Assembly: GCA_002426755.1 (NCBI GenBank)
Contig: DINI01000020.1
Location: forward strand, 99,400 to 123,730
Direction of reading: 5' to 3'
Length of the DNA stretch: 24,331 nucleotides
Source: Flavobacteriaceae bacterium UBA5544
GTDB lineage: Bacteria > Bacteroidota > Bacteroidia > Flavobacteriales > Flavobacteriaceae
Shown here piece by piece: positions 15,990-23,440 of the stretch. The stretch's first letter is position 1. Each line of letters begins with the position of its first letter. A program made the translations under genes and the position numbers. The notes beneath the pieces are model-generated. The model was not told where the DNA came from and did not search any database. It worked only from the letters and a program-made list of their open reading frames with translations.

Positions 15990-16249
15990 TGTAACATTGG
16001 ATATAGGGAATTGCTTGTTCTGGCATAATTCTGACATGAATACAAAACATGAACTAGCTGAAAGCAAAATCCATACCCCACAAAGATAGCCCCAAATTCA
16101 TTGAAAATACCTTAACCTAAAAGCACAAAAACTAAACAACAACTACTTGTAGCACGCCAAACCGGTTATAAATTAATTATTTTTCATAAACGCGTTGAGA
16201 TTTATTTAGAATAAAAGTTGAAGCTAAATTAAAAAGTATATTAATCTAA
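15990..16249 (+). repeat. attC-like spacer remnant, otherwise empty intergenic DNA
   Basis: TGTAACATTGGATATAGGGAATTGCTTGTTC (broken here as TGTAACATTGGATATAGGG and AATTGCTTGTTC) resembles TATAACAATGGCTATAAGC and AATTGCTTGTCC at 19196. GCACGCCAAACCGGTTATAAA (about 16151) and AAACGCGTTGAG (about 16188) may be an eroded right half. Nothing else is recognisable before the stop of the minus-strand gene at 16250. Confidence 0.4.
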
Positions 16250-18094
16250 TTAGTCTTTAATGATTCTAAAGATTTTTGAACGATTATTAATTTCAACCTC
16301 TATCAGATACAATCCTGAATTAAATCCTGACATGTCAATTTCATCTGTTAAAGCATTAGGTTGTGAATTAAATATTTCTTGCCCTAATATATTATAAACT
16401 TGTATTGAAGTTATAGTGTGAGCGGCAATTAAGTTTAAAATATCACTTGTTGGATTTGGGTACATCGCCAAGTCTTCTAAAGCAAAATCTTGTGTGGATA
16501 ATGCACCATCTTGTACAAGTATATCAAATAAGCCTGTTACTCTTCGACAACTCGAACAAGACCAAACTTGCAAATAATAAACGGTAGCTGTTGCGAGTGC
16601 TATATCTTCCAATATATTTGAGGCACATGCTCCACTGACCTGTGTTAAAGCTCCACATGTTCCACTCCACAGTTGTAAGTTATAACCGTCACTTGCCATA
16701 ATATCTACAGAGGTGGCTGTCTCTGTGTTAAAAGTAAACCAAACATCCACTCTATCAGTATCATTACAAGCAGGTATTTCTGATGATGCAGTTGCTAACA
16801 CATTCGTAGTTTCAAGTGTCTCCCCTAAAGTTAGAGCAACAGCATCGATACATTCATCATTGATTGATATAATTTCATTTAAATCATAAACTCTCACGTG
16901 TCCAGAATCATTACCATTTCCATCATTAAGCGGGGCTCCAACCGCCAAAAAACCACTTGATGATAAATTTACACTGTTTCCTGACCAATCGCCTGCTTCC
17001 TCTCCATCTATATCAACACCTGCTTGTGTCCAGATTCCTGACACGTTCTTGTACACTCTCACATGGCCAGAATTATTGCCATTTCCATCATTATTTACAG
17101 CACCAATAGCTACAACAGATCCATTTGATGATAGGCTTACATTAACTCCTGACCAATCACCAGATGCCTCTCCATCTATATCATCACCTACCTGAATCCA
17201 AACCCCTGATATATTCTCGTAAACTTTTACATATCCTGAAGCTCCATTGTTAAGTACGGCACCTGCAGCTAATACTGTTCCGTCTGATGAAAGACTTACA
17301 CTCGTTCCTAACATATCACCAAATTCTTCTCCATTTATATCACTGCCTATTTGTGTCCAAACCCCCAATATATTCTCATAAACACTTACATAGTTTGAAT
17401 CAAGTCTATATGCTGCATTTCTATTGGCACCAACAGATCCAATTAAAGCTGCACCGATAGCTAAAATAGATCCATCCGAAGATAAACTTACACTTTTTCC
17501 AAAATAATCATTAAATTCTCCATCTATATCACCGCCCACCTGAGTCCAAACTCCTGATTCATTCTCGTAAACTCTTACATGGCCACGTTGACCGACATTA
17601 TTATTTGGAGCACCAATTGCCACTACAGAACCATCAGCCGAAAGACTCACACTATATCCCGACAGATCACCTGCTGCTTCGCCATCAATATCATTACCAA
17701 TCTGTGTCCAAACTCCTGCTATATTCTCATAGATTCTTACATGACCAGAATCGTTCCCATTTCCATCGTTTAGCACCGCGCCAATAGCCAAAACTGAACC
17801 GTCTGATGACAGACTCAAACTTATTCCTGATCGATCATCTGCTACCTCACCATCTATATCATCACCAATCTGTGTCCAAACTCCTCCTACATTCTCGTAC
17901 ACTCTCACATGTCCAGAATCAGTTCCATTTCCATCACTAAGTGCAGCCCCAATAGCCATGATCAAACCGTCGGATGAGAGACTTACTCTGGTCCCCAAAT
18001 AATCACCTACCGCTTCACCATCAATATCATTTCCCATTTGGGTTTGGCTAAATAAAAACGTAGGGCAGAATAATAAGAGTAATAAATGTTTCAT
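16250..18094 (-). CDS. Secreted seven-repeat beta-propeller protein with T9SS type A sorting domain
   Basis: 614 residues on the minus strand. Signal peptide about 1-16 (LLLLFCPTFLFSQ). Residues about 18-405 are seven repeats of about 55 residues, each with a core like TQIGNDIDGEAAGDWSG, SVSLSSDGSVVAIGA and HVRVYENVSGVW, which suggests a seven-bladed propeller of FG-GAP/integrin-alpha type; the NDGNGNDSGH loops could bind calcium. A beta-sandwich-like domain follows (about 412-535: NDECIDAVALTLGETL, DRVDVWFTFN, LQLWSGTCG), then the Por/T9SS C-terminal sorting domain (about 545-614: LAMYPNPTSDILNL, SIQVYNILGQEIF, GFNSGLYLIEVE, FRIIKD). It is therefore exported through the outer membrane by T9SS. 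It is the only complete gene opposed to the array's direction and has no attC-like site oriented with it. Confidence 0.9.
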   Translation of the reverse strand: MKHLLLLLFCPTFLFSQTQMGNDIDGEAVGDYLGTRVSLSSDGLIMAIGAALSDGNGTDSGHVRVYENVGGVWTQIGDDIDGEVADDRSGISLSLSSDGSVLAIGAVLNDGNGNDSGHVRIYENIAGVWTQIGNDIDGEAAGDLSGYSVSLSADGSVVAIGAPNNNVGQRGHVRVYENESGVWTQVGGDIDGEFNDYFGKSVSLSSDGSILAIGAALIGSVGANRNAAYRLDSNYVSVYENILGVWTQIGSDINGEEFGDMLGTSVSLSSDGTVLAAGAVLNNGASGYVKVYENISGVWIQVGDDIDGEASGDWSGVNVSLSSNGSVVAIGAVNNDGNGNNSGHVRVYKNVSGIWTQAGVDIDGEEAGDWSGNSVNLSSSGFLAVGAPLNDGNGNDSGHVRVYDLNEIISINDECIDAVALTLGETLETTNVLATASSEIPACNDTDRVDVWFTFNTETATSVDIMASDGYNLQLWSGTCGALTQVSGACASNILEDIALATATVYYLQVWSCSSCRRVTGLFDILVQDGALSTQDFALEDLAMYPNPTSDILNLIAAHTITSIQVYNILGQEIFNSQPNALTDEIDMSGFNSGLYLIEVEINNRSKIFRIIKD

Positions 18095-18187
18095 TAAATT
18101 AAGTTTGAGTGATTGATTGTTTATATTTTATAAGCGAGAAAGATTATTGTAAAAGTAAAGCAATATATTAATATTAATTCATAAATG

Positions 18188-18447
18188 GACCACTATACCG
18201 CAAAAGCCCGTTTCCATAACTCATTGCTCACCACCATCAGCACAACGCATCGCCCTGTCACATCAAATGCTTCAATACATACAAAAAAGCATAGAGTACA
18301 ATACATCCAGAAGAGCGAGATACTAGAGTGCAATAACCCTCCCAACACCTAAATCATCCCCAAACCCAATCCCTAAAAATGCAACAAAAAGTGTGTATAT
18401 CCCGACCATTAAAGGGTTAAACGCTTATATTTGTTTTGATATAACGA
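18188..18447 (+). repeat. Long spacer repeat, copy 1 (5' truncated)
   Basis: Homologous to the right three quarters of the copies at 20575 and 23441, beginning at GGACCACT and carrying GCAAAAGCCCGTTTCCATAA, GTGTGTATATCCCGACCATT and AAAGGGTTAAACGC, ending ATATAACGA at 18447. The first 110 bp or so of the full repeat is missing, and a small internal deletion follows GACCACT. It is the most diverged copy. It sits between the inverted propeller gene and the lipoprotein gene at 18470. The remaining gene-free DNA 18095-18187 shows nothing else. Confidence 0.85.
18426..18433 (+). promoter_or_regulatory. -7 promoter box TATATTTG in long repeat copy 1
   Basis: Exact TAnnTTTG consensus, 36 bp before the ATG at 18470, with TTA 17 bp upstream as a weak -33 candidate. 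The same box recurs in the other two copies. Confidence 0.55.
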
Positions 18448-18469
18448 TTTGCCACACATTTGAAAAAAT

Positions 18470-19186
18470 ATGAGAAACATTATAATTTTAGGAATTACAT
18501 TAATTTTTCTGACTTCTTGTGGGAATGACGAAAAGCCAAAAGTGATTTACCCAGAAAATGAGGAAATTGAAACAACGGAATTAAAAAAAGACTCAACTCT
18601 AATAGAAATTGCTGACATTCCAATTCATATTGACAGTACAAAATATTTAATCCACCCGATTGGAGAATATAGAATGTATGGCTCTAGGGGAAAAGTTTAT
18701 TTTGGTTCTTCTAGTTATGCTTCTGGAAGTTTCTCAATAACTAATTACAATAGATATGAAATCACTGGAAATCTTCACAATCTAAAATTTCAACAACTTG
18801 ATTCTGAAAACCTAAAATCATTAACCACAAAAAATATCCGAATCAAGTCAATCACCTTTTTAAGAGACATATTTGATAACACAAAAAAACAGATTTTAAT
18901 CTATCGTGTATTAGATAAAGACACCAATCGAGACAATGAACTTGATGATAATGATGTAGAAACTTTATACATAAGCAGCATTGACGGCTCTGGATTTGAA
19001 AAACTAACATCCGAATTTCAAGAACTTATTGATTGGAAAGAAGTAGCAATTAAAAACCGAATTTATTTTAGGAGCATTGAAGACACGAATAAAAATGGAG
19101 AATTTGATAAGGATGACAAAGTTCATTATCAATATGTGGATTTTAACTCTGACAAACCAATTGTTACTGAATATAAACCGATATAA
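18470..19186 (+). CDS. Hypothetical lipoprotein with two EF-hand/dockerin-like calcium loops
   Basis: 238 residues. Lipobox FLTSC (C17) in MRNIIILGITLIFLTSCGND. The middle is beta-rich (YRMYGSRGKVYFGSSSYASG). Two loops fit Ca-binding DxNxDxxLDxxD patterns: DTNRDNELDDNDVE (about 151-164) and DTNKNGEFDKDDK (about 204-216), each followed by a strand (LYISSIDGSG and VHYQYVDFNS). Calcium binding is an inference from loop spacing. The gene begins 23 bp after the end of long repeat copy 1 and is probably driven by its TATATTTG box. The cassette opening (GATTTGCCACACA) does not match its ending (CTGTCTATAAC), so this unit looks chimeric or mutated at the left boundary. Confidence 0.75.
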   Translation: MRNIIILGITLIFLTSCGNDEKPKVIYPENEEIETTELKKDSTLIEIADIPIHIDSTKYLIHPIGEYRMYGSRGKVYFGSSSYASGSFSITNYNRYEITGNLHNLKFQQLDSENLKSLTTKNIRIKSITFLRDIFDNTKKQILIYRVLDKDTNRDNELDDNDVETLYISSIDGSGFEKLTSEFQELIDWKEVAIKNRIYFRSIEDTNKNGEFDKDDKVHYQYVDFNSDKPIVTEYKPI

Positions 19187-19192
19187 ATAACT

Positions 19193-19317
19193 GTCTATAA
19201 CAATGGCTATAAGCAATTGCTTGTCCTCGCCTACTTCTAAAAATCCTCGCTAATTTTCTATTCAGTTAATATTTGCTAAATTAGGTGCTTAACCACCCAA
19301 TAACCATACACAAAACG
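19193..19317 (+). repeat. attC-like site
   Basis: It runs GTCTATAACAATGGCTATAA ... AAAATCCTCGC ... TAACCATACACAAAACG and ends at the GTT (19317-19319). ATGGCTAT at the left pairs with ATAACCAT at the right at 7 of 8 positions, and AAAAAT / ATTTTC segments flank the CTCGCT centre. Confidence 0.6.
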
Positions 19318-20011
19318 TTGCCTACAATATTGAAAAAACTACTTCAAATAATAATTCTGGTTTTAATCATATCGTGTGATTCGAAAAAAAACACCCCTGA
19401 TTTTGCAGATAATAAATTTGAAAGTTGCGTAGAACAAAAATACTCCGACCTAATTGGATATGTTACTACAGACGGAAACCTTACTGACAAAAAGAATATT
19501 CATAAATTATTTGAACAAGAGTTAATTAAAAACGGTTATCTGGCCGATATAAATAAAAATGCATATCTGAATCTTTTTAATAAAATAAAACAAAATGACA
19601 TTGATTCTAATTTTTTTGACCAATTCAAAGTAAAACTTGGATTTGACCCATTTCTCTTATTCCCTTTTATTGGACAAGCGCAACTAAAATGCTATGACCA
19701 AATTATATTAAGAAAAGAGATGGTTGACAAAACAAGTTGGCAATATAATGTAATGGAATCTTTATGGGAAATTGAAAAATCTGGAGACTTAAATTTTTAT
19801 GATGGTAATTTAGCGAATGCTTTAATGAGTATTCCTGACGAAAAATTTGAACTTTTAATGTACCGAAAATTGTTTCTTGATGTAATATATCTTCACCATA
19901 GCTATAATAAATAAAAAATACTGTAGGCAACACGGGCTCTAGTTCATCGCCTCTGACTTTCCTCTCGGACAAGAGCAAAACCAACCGACGAAGTAAACCA
20001 TAACCAAACGA
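19318..20011 (+). mobile_element. Integron-like gene cassette (lipoprotein)
   Basis: Opening GTTGCCTACA (19317-19326) and ending TGTAGGCAAC (19922-19931) are perfect reverse complements over 10 bases. One lipoprotein gene lies inside, followed by an attC-like spacer. This is one of the cleanest cassettes in the window. Confidence 0.62.
19330..19914 (+). CDS. Hypothetical lipoprotein (TTG start)
   Basis: 194 residues from the TTG at 19330, giving a textbook lipoprotein signal, (M)KKLLQIIILVLIISCDSKK, with lipobox IISC at C16. An ATG at 19285 in the same frame would start inside the preceding attC-like site, 32 bp before the cassette boundary, and would push the signal helix 15 residues in, so TTG is preferred. 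The mature part is helical and acidic/basic (NKFESCVEQKYSDLIGYV, KLFEQELIKNGYLADINKN, FDQFKVKLGFDPFLLFPFIG) with no recognised family. The gene lies in a cassette with perfectly matching ends. Confidence 0.75.
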   Translation: MKKLLQIIILVLIISCDSKKNTPDFADNKFESCVEQKYSDLIGYVTTDGNLTDKKNIHKLFEQELIKNGYLADINKNAYLNLFNKIKQNDIDSNFFDQFKVKLGFDPFLLFPFIGQAQLKCYDQIILRKEMVDKTSWQYNVMESLWEIEKSGDLNFYDGNLANALMSIPDEKFELLMYRKLFLDVIYLHHSYNK

Positions 20012-20012
20012 G
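19922..20012 (+). repeat. attC-like site (ACCATAACCAAAC family)
   Basis: It starts TGTAGGCAAC and ends AACCAAACGAG. The right part CCAACCGACGAAGTAAACCA then TAACCAAAC is nearly identical to 22362-22391. The following core is GCT rather than GTT. Confidence 0.6.
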
Positions 20013-20029
20013 CTGCAACACATTTTAAA

Positions 20030-20563
20030 ATGAATCGTATATTCTCAATTTTCGGAATTTTAATCTTGGTTTTTAGTTGTAAATCAACTGGCCAAAAAAA
20101 CAATCCCGAATTTAAATTGGAAGATAAATCAGTTAATTTATATGCGTTTATTGGAAAAAAAATATCAGTAACTGCATTTGACCCAAATGAAAACAATACA
20201 GAAACAGTAAAAGACACAGTATTTGGAGAAGTATTTGAAAGTGTCCCCTATATAATGGATTATGCATATAGCTGTAAATACAAGGTTATACAAGAAGTTT
20301 TCAACGAATTAAAAACCGATACAATTGATTTTATCGCCTATAATCATTATGGCCGTCCAGGATTTGAGAAATACGAGAACGTAATTTTATATCTTTCGCT
20401 TAATGAGAAAAAAAATAAATACTATCAACAAAAATACCAATTTGACCCTCTTAAAAAAACGAACAACAAAACCTGGAAAGGTCTAAACGGAGAGAGTATT
20501 AAGGAATTATTCACTAACAAAAAACAAGGTGTTTTTACTGCTCGTGGACTATTTGAAAAATAA
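20030..20563 (+). CDS. Hypothetical lipoprotein
   Basis: 177 residues. Lipobox VFSC (C17) in MNRIFSIFGILILVFSCKST. The rest has ordered strands: NLYAFIGKKISVTAFDPNEN, VFGEVFESVPYIMDYAYSCK, YKVIQEVFNE, DTIDFIAYNHYG, ENVILYLSLNEKKNKYYQQK. No family recognised. It starts 18 bp after the boundary, and its cassette opening GCTGCAACAC (20012) matches the complement of its ending GTGTTACAAC (20569) at 8 of 10 positions. The stop is 4 bp before that ending. The long repeat copy 2 follows directly. Confidence 0.75.
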   Translation: MNRIFSIFGILILVFSCKSTGQKNNPEFKLEDKSVNLYAFIGKKISVTAFDPNENNTETVKDTVFGEVFESVPYIMDYAYSCKYKVIQEVFNELKTDTIDFIAYNHYGRPGFEKYENVILYLSLNEKKNKYYQQKYQFDPLKKTNNKTWKGLNGESIKELFTNKKQGVFTARGLFEK

Positions 20564-20574
20564 AAAACGTGTTA

Positions 20575-20923
20575 CAACAAAACACCGCAGCAAAAAACAA
20601 ATACCACAACCATCAATCCCCCACCAAGCCAGTCCCATCCCTTTCATCAAAGACCACTTCCCATTTTGCAATCGCAAAAGCCCGTTTCCATAACTCATTG
20701 CCCATCACCATCATCACAACGCATCGCCCTAACACGTCAAGTGCTTCAATACATGCAAAAAAGCATAGAGTACAATGCATCCAGAAGAGAGAGATAATAG
20801 AGTGCAATAACCCTCCCAACACCTAAATCACCCCCCCAACCCAATCCCGAGAAAAGCAACAAAAAGTGTGTATATCCCGACCATTAAAGGGTTAAACGCT
20901 TATATTTGTTTTGATATAACGAG
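20575..20923 (+). repeat. Long spacer repeat, copy 2 (full length)
   Basis: 349 bp, starting CAACAAAACACCGCAGC right at the AAC of the preceding cassette's end and finishing GATATAACGAG at the G of the next cassette's GTT. It is more C-rich than the surroundings, with blocks such as CCCCCACCAAGCCAGTCCCA and GCAAAAGCCCGTTTCCATAA and a short hairpin ATGC-AAAAAA-GCAT near 20757. By eye it differs from copy 3 (23441-23787) at fewer than ten positions. The right end contains a promoter-like TATATTTG. It does not show the long complementary arms of the shorter attC-like sites. Confidence 0.92.
20901..20908 (+). promoter_or_regulatory. -7 promoter box TATATTTG in long repeat copy 2
   Basis: Exact TAnnTTTG, 37 bp before the lipoprotein ATG at 20946, with TTA 17 bp upstream (20884). 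Confidence 0.55.
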
Positions 20924-20945
20924 TTCTACGCAATTTGACCAACCT

Positions 20946-21401
20946 ATGAAAAACATTACTTTAATTGCAATAATTCTGATTTTAGGAACATCTTGCGAAA
21001 ACCAAAAAATAACGGAATTAAATAACCGAATTTCAGAATTGGACAATCTCAACACTAAATTGACTGATTCCCTTAACCGAATTGAATATCTTAAAGTAAT
21101 CTCATCTGAATTAATTGGAATACCTGACAAAAATAAATTGATACCAAACCAACCGAATAAATTTATTTTTTTGCTTCCTACAGCTCAAAAATTTCCTGAA
21201 TATAATGTTTACCGTATAACTAAAAATGGCAATGAAGAAGTGAGAGAATTACTTTATGAGAATTACAAGGATTCTCGGTTTGAATTTAATTTTATTCCAA
21301 AAAACAAAGATGACAATTCATTTGAGCTTTTAGCGGAATTTGATTTAGATAGTATAAAAGTACAAATCCCTGGAAGGATTGATATGACGTTAACCGAATA
21401 A
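20946..21401 (+). CDS. Small coiled-coil lipoprotein
   Basis: 151 residues from the ATG at 20946. Upstream in-frame starts (20868) lie inside the long repeat and are rejected because the lipoprotein signal MKNITLIAIILILGTSC (lipobox GTSC, C17) begins exactly here. Residues about 21-52 show a leucine/isoleucine heptad pattern (ITELNNRISELDNLNTKLTD), a short coiled coil directly after the lipid anchor that could trimerise or dimerise the protein. The C-terminal half has strands such as FIFLLPTAQKFPEYNVYRIT and SFELLAEFDLDSIKVQIPG, resembling a small beta domain. Family not recognised. Probable promoter at 20901. Confidence 0.75.
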   Translation: MKNITLIAIILILGTSCENQKITELNNRISELDNLNTKLTDSLNRIEYLKVISSELIGIPDKNKLIPNQPNKFIFLLPTAQKFPEYNVYRITKNGNEEVRELLYENYKDSRFEFNFIPKNKDDNSFELLAEFDLDSIKVQIPGRIDMTLTE

Positions 21402-21406
21402 AAAAC

Positions 21407-21536
21407 TGTGTAGAACAACGTGTATAAGTTATGGCTAGGTCTGTACTTCTTTGGAAAATCCTCGCGGATTTTCCTGCGGAGTTTTGTACTTTTAATGGTT
21501 CGTGACGAGACACGCCACAACTCATACACAACAACG
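21407..21536 (+). repeat. attC-like site, best-folded example
   Basis: Left arm GTGTATAAGTTATGGC (21420-21435) pairs with right arm GCCACAACTCATACAC (21514-21529) at 14 of 16 positions. The centre has a perfect 9 bp hairpin GGAAAATCC (21453-21461) / GGATTTTCC (21466-21474). It ends ACAACG before GTT (21536-21538). The extra TTTTGTACTTTTAATGG (21482-21498) is absent from the relative at 11297 and looks promoter-like (TACTTTTA). Confidence 0.7.
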
Positions 21537-21553
21537 TTAGCTAACATTAGAAA

Positions 21554-22291
21554 ATGTACAAACCAACCATAATTTTGCTTCTGATTTTAACAATAGTTAG
21601 TTGCGAAAAAACAACTGAATTGTCTATTACAGAAAATCAATTTCAGAACAAAACGTTTAGCCTATATGCTGAATCTGAAAAAGACACCATGTATATTGAA
21701 TTTCAAGATACAACCTGCCAAATTTATGGCAATCTGTGGCGCGGAAAAATTCCGTGGAGAATATCCCACTATGAAAATGAAAACTTATTGATTTTAGATT
21801 ATAAAGTCATTGGAATAAAGAAGTCAATACAACAAGATTTTGATTGTACATATTTTGAATCAACATCTGACAATTTTTTCAAAATGGTAGAAAGAAAGTC
21901 CAAATGGAATCCCGAATCTCTTTATGGAACTTGGATTAATAAAAAACATGAAAAACAATATGATTATTCCATAAATGATAGCGTACAAAAACCACCAACA
22001 CCTTTACCGACTGAAGAAACAGGAATCGACTATCAATGGCCTCCTTTATATGAAATCACAAAGGATTCAATAAAACTATTATCGGCATATTCAATTAATA
22101 AATCCGAACTTGAAATTAATAACACCTCGGAATTTTTATTAATGGATTTAACTAATGAAAACCAATCTGGAAAAGAATATCAATGGAAAATAGAAAAACT
22201 TACAGACGATTTGATGATTGTAGAGAAAAAAATAAGCGCGACGTCTTTGATGAAATATAAGACCGATACACTAATAAGAAAAAAACGTTAG
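21554..22291 (+). CDS. Hypothetical lipoprotein
   Basis: 245 residues. Lipobox TIVSC (C17) in MYKPTIILLLILTIVSCEKT. The mature part starts with FQNKTFSLYAESEKDTMYIE and has strands with conserved-looking tryptophans (IYGNLWRGKIPWRISHYE, SLYGTWINKKH, YQWPPLYEITKDSIKLLS, LTDDLMIVEKKIS), compatible with a lipocalin-like or beta-barrel fold seen in Bacteroidota envelope lipoproteins; that is inference. Start 18 bp after the boundary; the last codons run into the attC-like site. No family name can be given. Confidence 0.75.
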   Translation: MYKPTIILLLILTIVSCEKTTELSITENQFQNKTFSLYAESEKDTMYIEFQDTTCQIYGNLWRGKIPWRISHYENENLLILDYKVIGIKKSIQQDFDCTYFESTSDNFFKMVERKSKWNPESLYGTWINKKHEKQYDYSINDSVQKPPTPLPTEETGIDYQWPPLYEITKDSIKLLSAYSINKSELEINNTSEFLLMDLTNENQSGKEYQWKIEKLTDDLMIVEKKISATSLMKYKTDTLIRKKR

Positions 22292-22392
22292 CTAACAGCG
22301 TGTATAATCAATTGCTTTGGCAAGTGCTTATCACGAAAATTCCTTCGGACACGAGAAAAGCCAACCGACGAAGTAAACCATAACCAAACACG
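22287..22392 (+). repeat. attC-like site (ACCATAACCAAAC family)
   Basis: It runs from GTTAGCTAAC through GTGTATAATCAATTGC to CCATAACCAAACACG. CGTGT at the left pairs with ACACG at the right, and GCTTTGGC with GCCAACC. The right third is almost the same sequence as in the site at 19922. Confidence 0.6.
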
Positions 22393-22403
22393 TTAGGCAA
22401 CAT

Positions 22404-23429
22404 ATGAAAAAAGCAACAGTAATATTAATAACAATTTGTCTTTCAGCTCATAGTTGTTCAAAATCTACAAACCCAACAGATAGGGAAAATCATATTTCTG
22501 AATACGGATTTAAAGGAAAAGTAAAATCTGTTATGTCAGAACTTTTTAATCTAATTCCAGAAAAAGACACCTTCAGAATTGGAGAAAAAATTAACGGGAT
22601 TTCAATTGACCGAAATGAAATATTAGAATTTAATAAAACTGGAAATTTAACTTCATCAAAGGAGTTTCTTGCTAATGGAAAAGTAAGCTTTGAAATAATC
22701 AACACTTACGACAATAATAATAAACTGATTTCGCGAAAAGTAATTGACAATTACGGGACAGGAACTATTACAAATCATCAGTATAGCTATAATTCAAGTG
22801 ACAGCTTGGAGCAAGTTATAGTATCAGGGGAAAACTTCAAAAGAATTCACAAAATAGAACGTGATAAGAAAGTTAGACCAATAAAAAATTTGATAATCCA
22901 AAATGACACAGTTTTGACAACCTATGTTGTTGAATATGACCAAATCAACAATTTAATAACCGAAAAGCAATTTAAAAATCAGAACATTCCAGTTAAATCA
23001 ATTGATAGAACATTTAATACAAAAAATTTAAAGGTAAGAGAACAAATTGTCGAATATAGCAGTAAAGATACATTAAGGTATCAGAACAAGTTTCTCTATG
23101 ACAAAAATCAAAACTTAATACTTGGAAAATATAACATAGAGAATGATTCAAGTTATATTTCGGTAAAAAACACATACTATAAAAACGGTACACTAAAAGA
23201 AACAATAAGCCATTTAGAAGAAAGCAACTATTCACTTATCCAAATTCAAAAATTCAATAAAAATGGTGATTTAATTATGCAAACTGTCAACACAAGTGAT
23301 GAAGAAACAAAAGATATTTGGGAATACAAGTTCAAATATGACTCGAATAATAATTGGACTGAAAAAGTTGAGTATAAAAACAATCAACCCTTGAGAATAC
23401 TAAAAAGAGAAATTGAATATTACAGATAA
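22404..23429 (+). CDS. Hypothetical lipoprotein with YD/RHS-like repeats
   Basis: 341 residues. Signal MKKATVILITICLSAHSCSK with lipobox AHSC (C18). After a region beginning EYGFKGKVKSVMSELF, the protein has recurring Y/F-(D/N)-xx-G/N-N/xL units about 20-40 residues apart: FNKTGNLTSSKEF, YDNNNKLISRKVI, YNSSDSLEQVIV, YDQINNLITEKQF, YDKNQNLILGKY, YYKNGTLKETISH, FNKNGDLIMQTV, YDSNNNWTEKVEY. These resemble YD (RHS-type) repeats that form beta-strand wraps or shells; here there is no toxin domain. It is likely anchored at the envelope. Its opening GTTAGGCAACA (22392) does not match its ending CTTTTCCAAC (23435-23444), so the unit appears recombined. Long repeat copy 3 follows. Confidence 0.78.
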   Translation: MKKATVILITICLSAHSCSKSTNPTDRENHISEYGFKGKVKSVMSELFNLIPEKDTFRIGEKINGISIDRNEILEFNKTGNLTSSKEFLANGKVSFEIINTYDNNNKLISRKVIDNYGTGTITNHQYSYNSSDSLEQVIVSGENFKRIHKIERDKKVRPIKNLIIQNDTVLTTYVVEYDQINNLITEKQFKNQNIPVKSIDRTFNTKNLKVREQIVEYSSKDTLRYQNKFLYDKNQNLILGKYNIENDSSYISVKNTYYKNGTLKETISHLEESNYSLIQIQKFNKNGDLIMQTVNTSDEETKDIWEYKFKYDSNNNWTEKVEYKNNQPLRILKREIEYYR

Positions 23430-23440
23430 AATACTTTTCC

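Larger units (their letters stand above)
20924..21536 (+). mobile_element. Integron-like gene cassette (coiled-coil lipoprotein)
   Basis: Opening GTTCTACGCA (20923-20932) and ending TGTGTAGAAC (21407-21416) are complementary at 9 of 10 positions. The attC-like spacer of the unit is the best folded one in the window. Confidence 0.6.
21537..22392 (+). mobile_element. Integron-like gene cassette (lipoprotein)
   Basis: Both the opening (21536-21545) and the ending (22287-22296) read GTTAGCTAAC, which is its own reverse complement, so opening and ending pair perfectly. The stop codon TAG (22289-22291) lies inside the ending segment. Confidence 0.62.

Noticed and set aside
20613..20822. 69-codon open frame on the minus strand of the long repeat (also 23478-23687)
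   Set aside because: It is the antisense of the same C-rich repeat, is not intact over copy 1's full length, and shows no recognisable domain.
20569..20826. Open frame of 85 codons across the long repeat, matched at 23413-23691 and in part at 18185-18352 (shared end ECNNPPNT)
   Set aside because: Between copy 1 and copy 2 most base changes in this frame alter the amino acid (L/P, T/I, S/I, V/N, N/S, T/A, Y/C, S/R, L/I) with about one silent change, so it is not under protein-level selection. Composition is C-rich low complexity and there is no signal peptide or fold. More likely a non-coding element.
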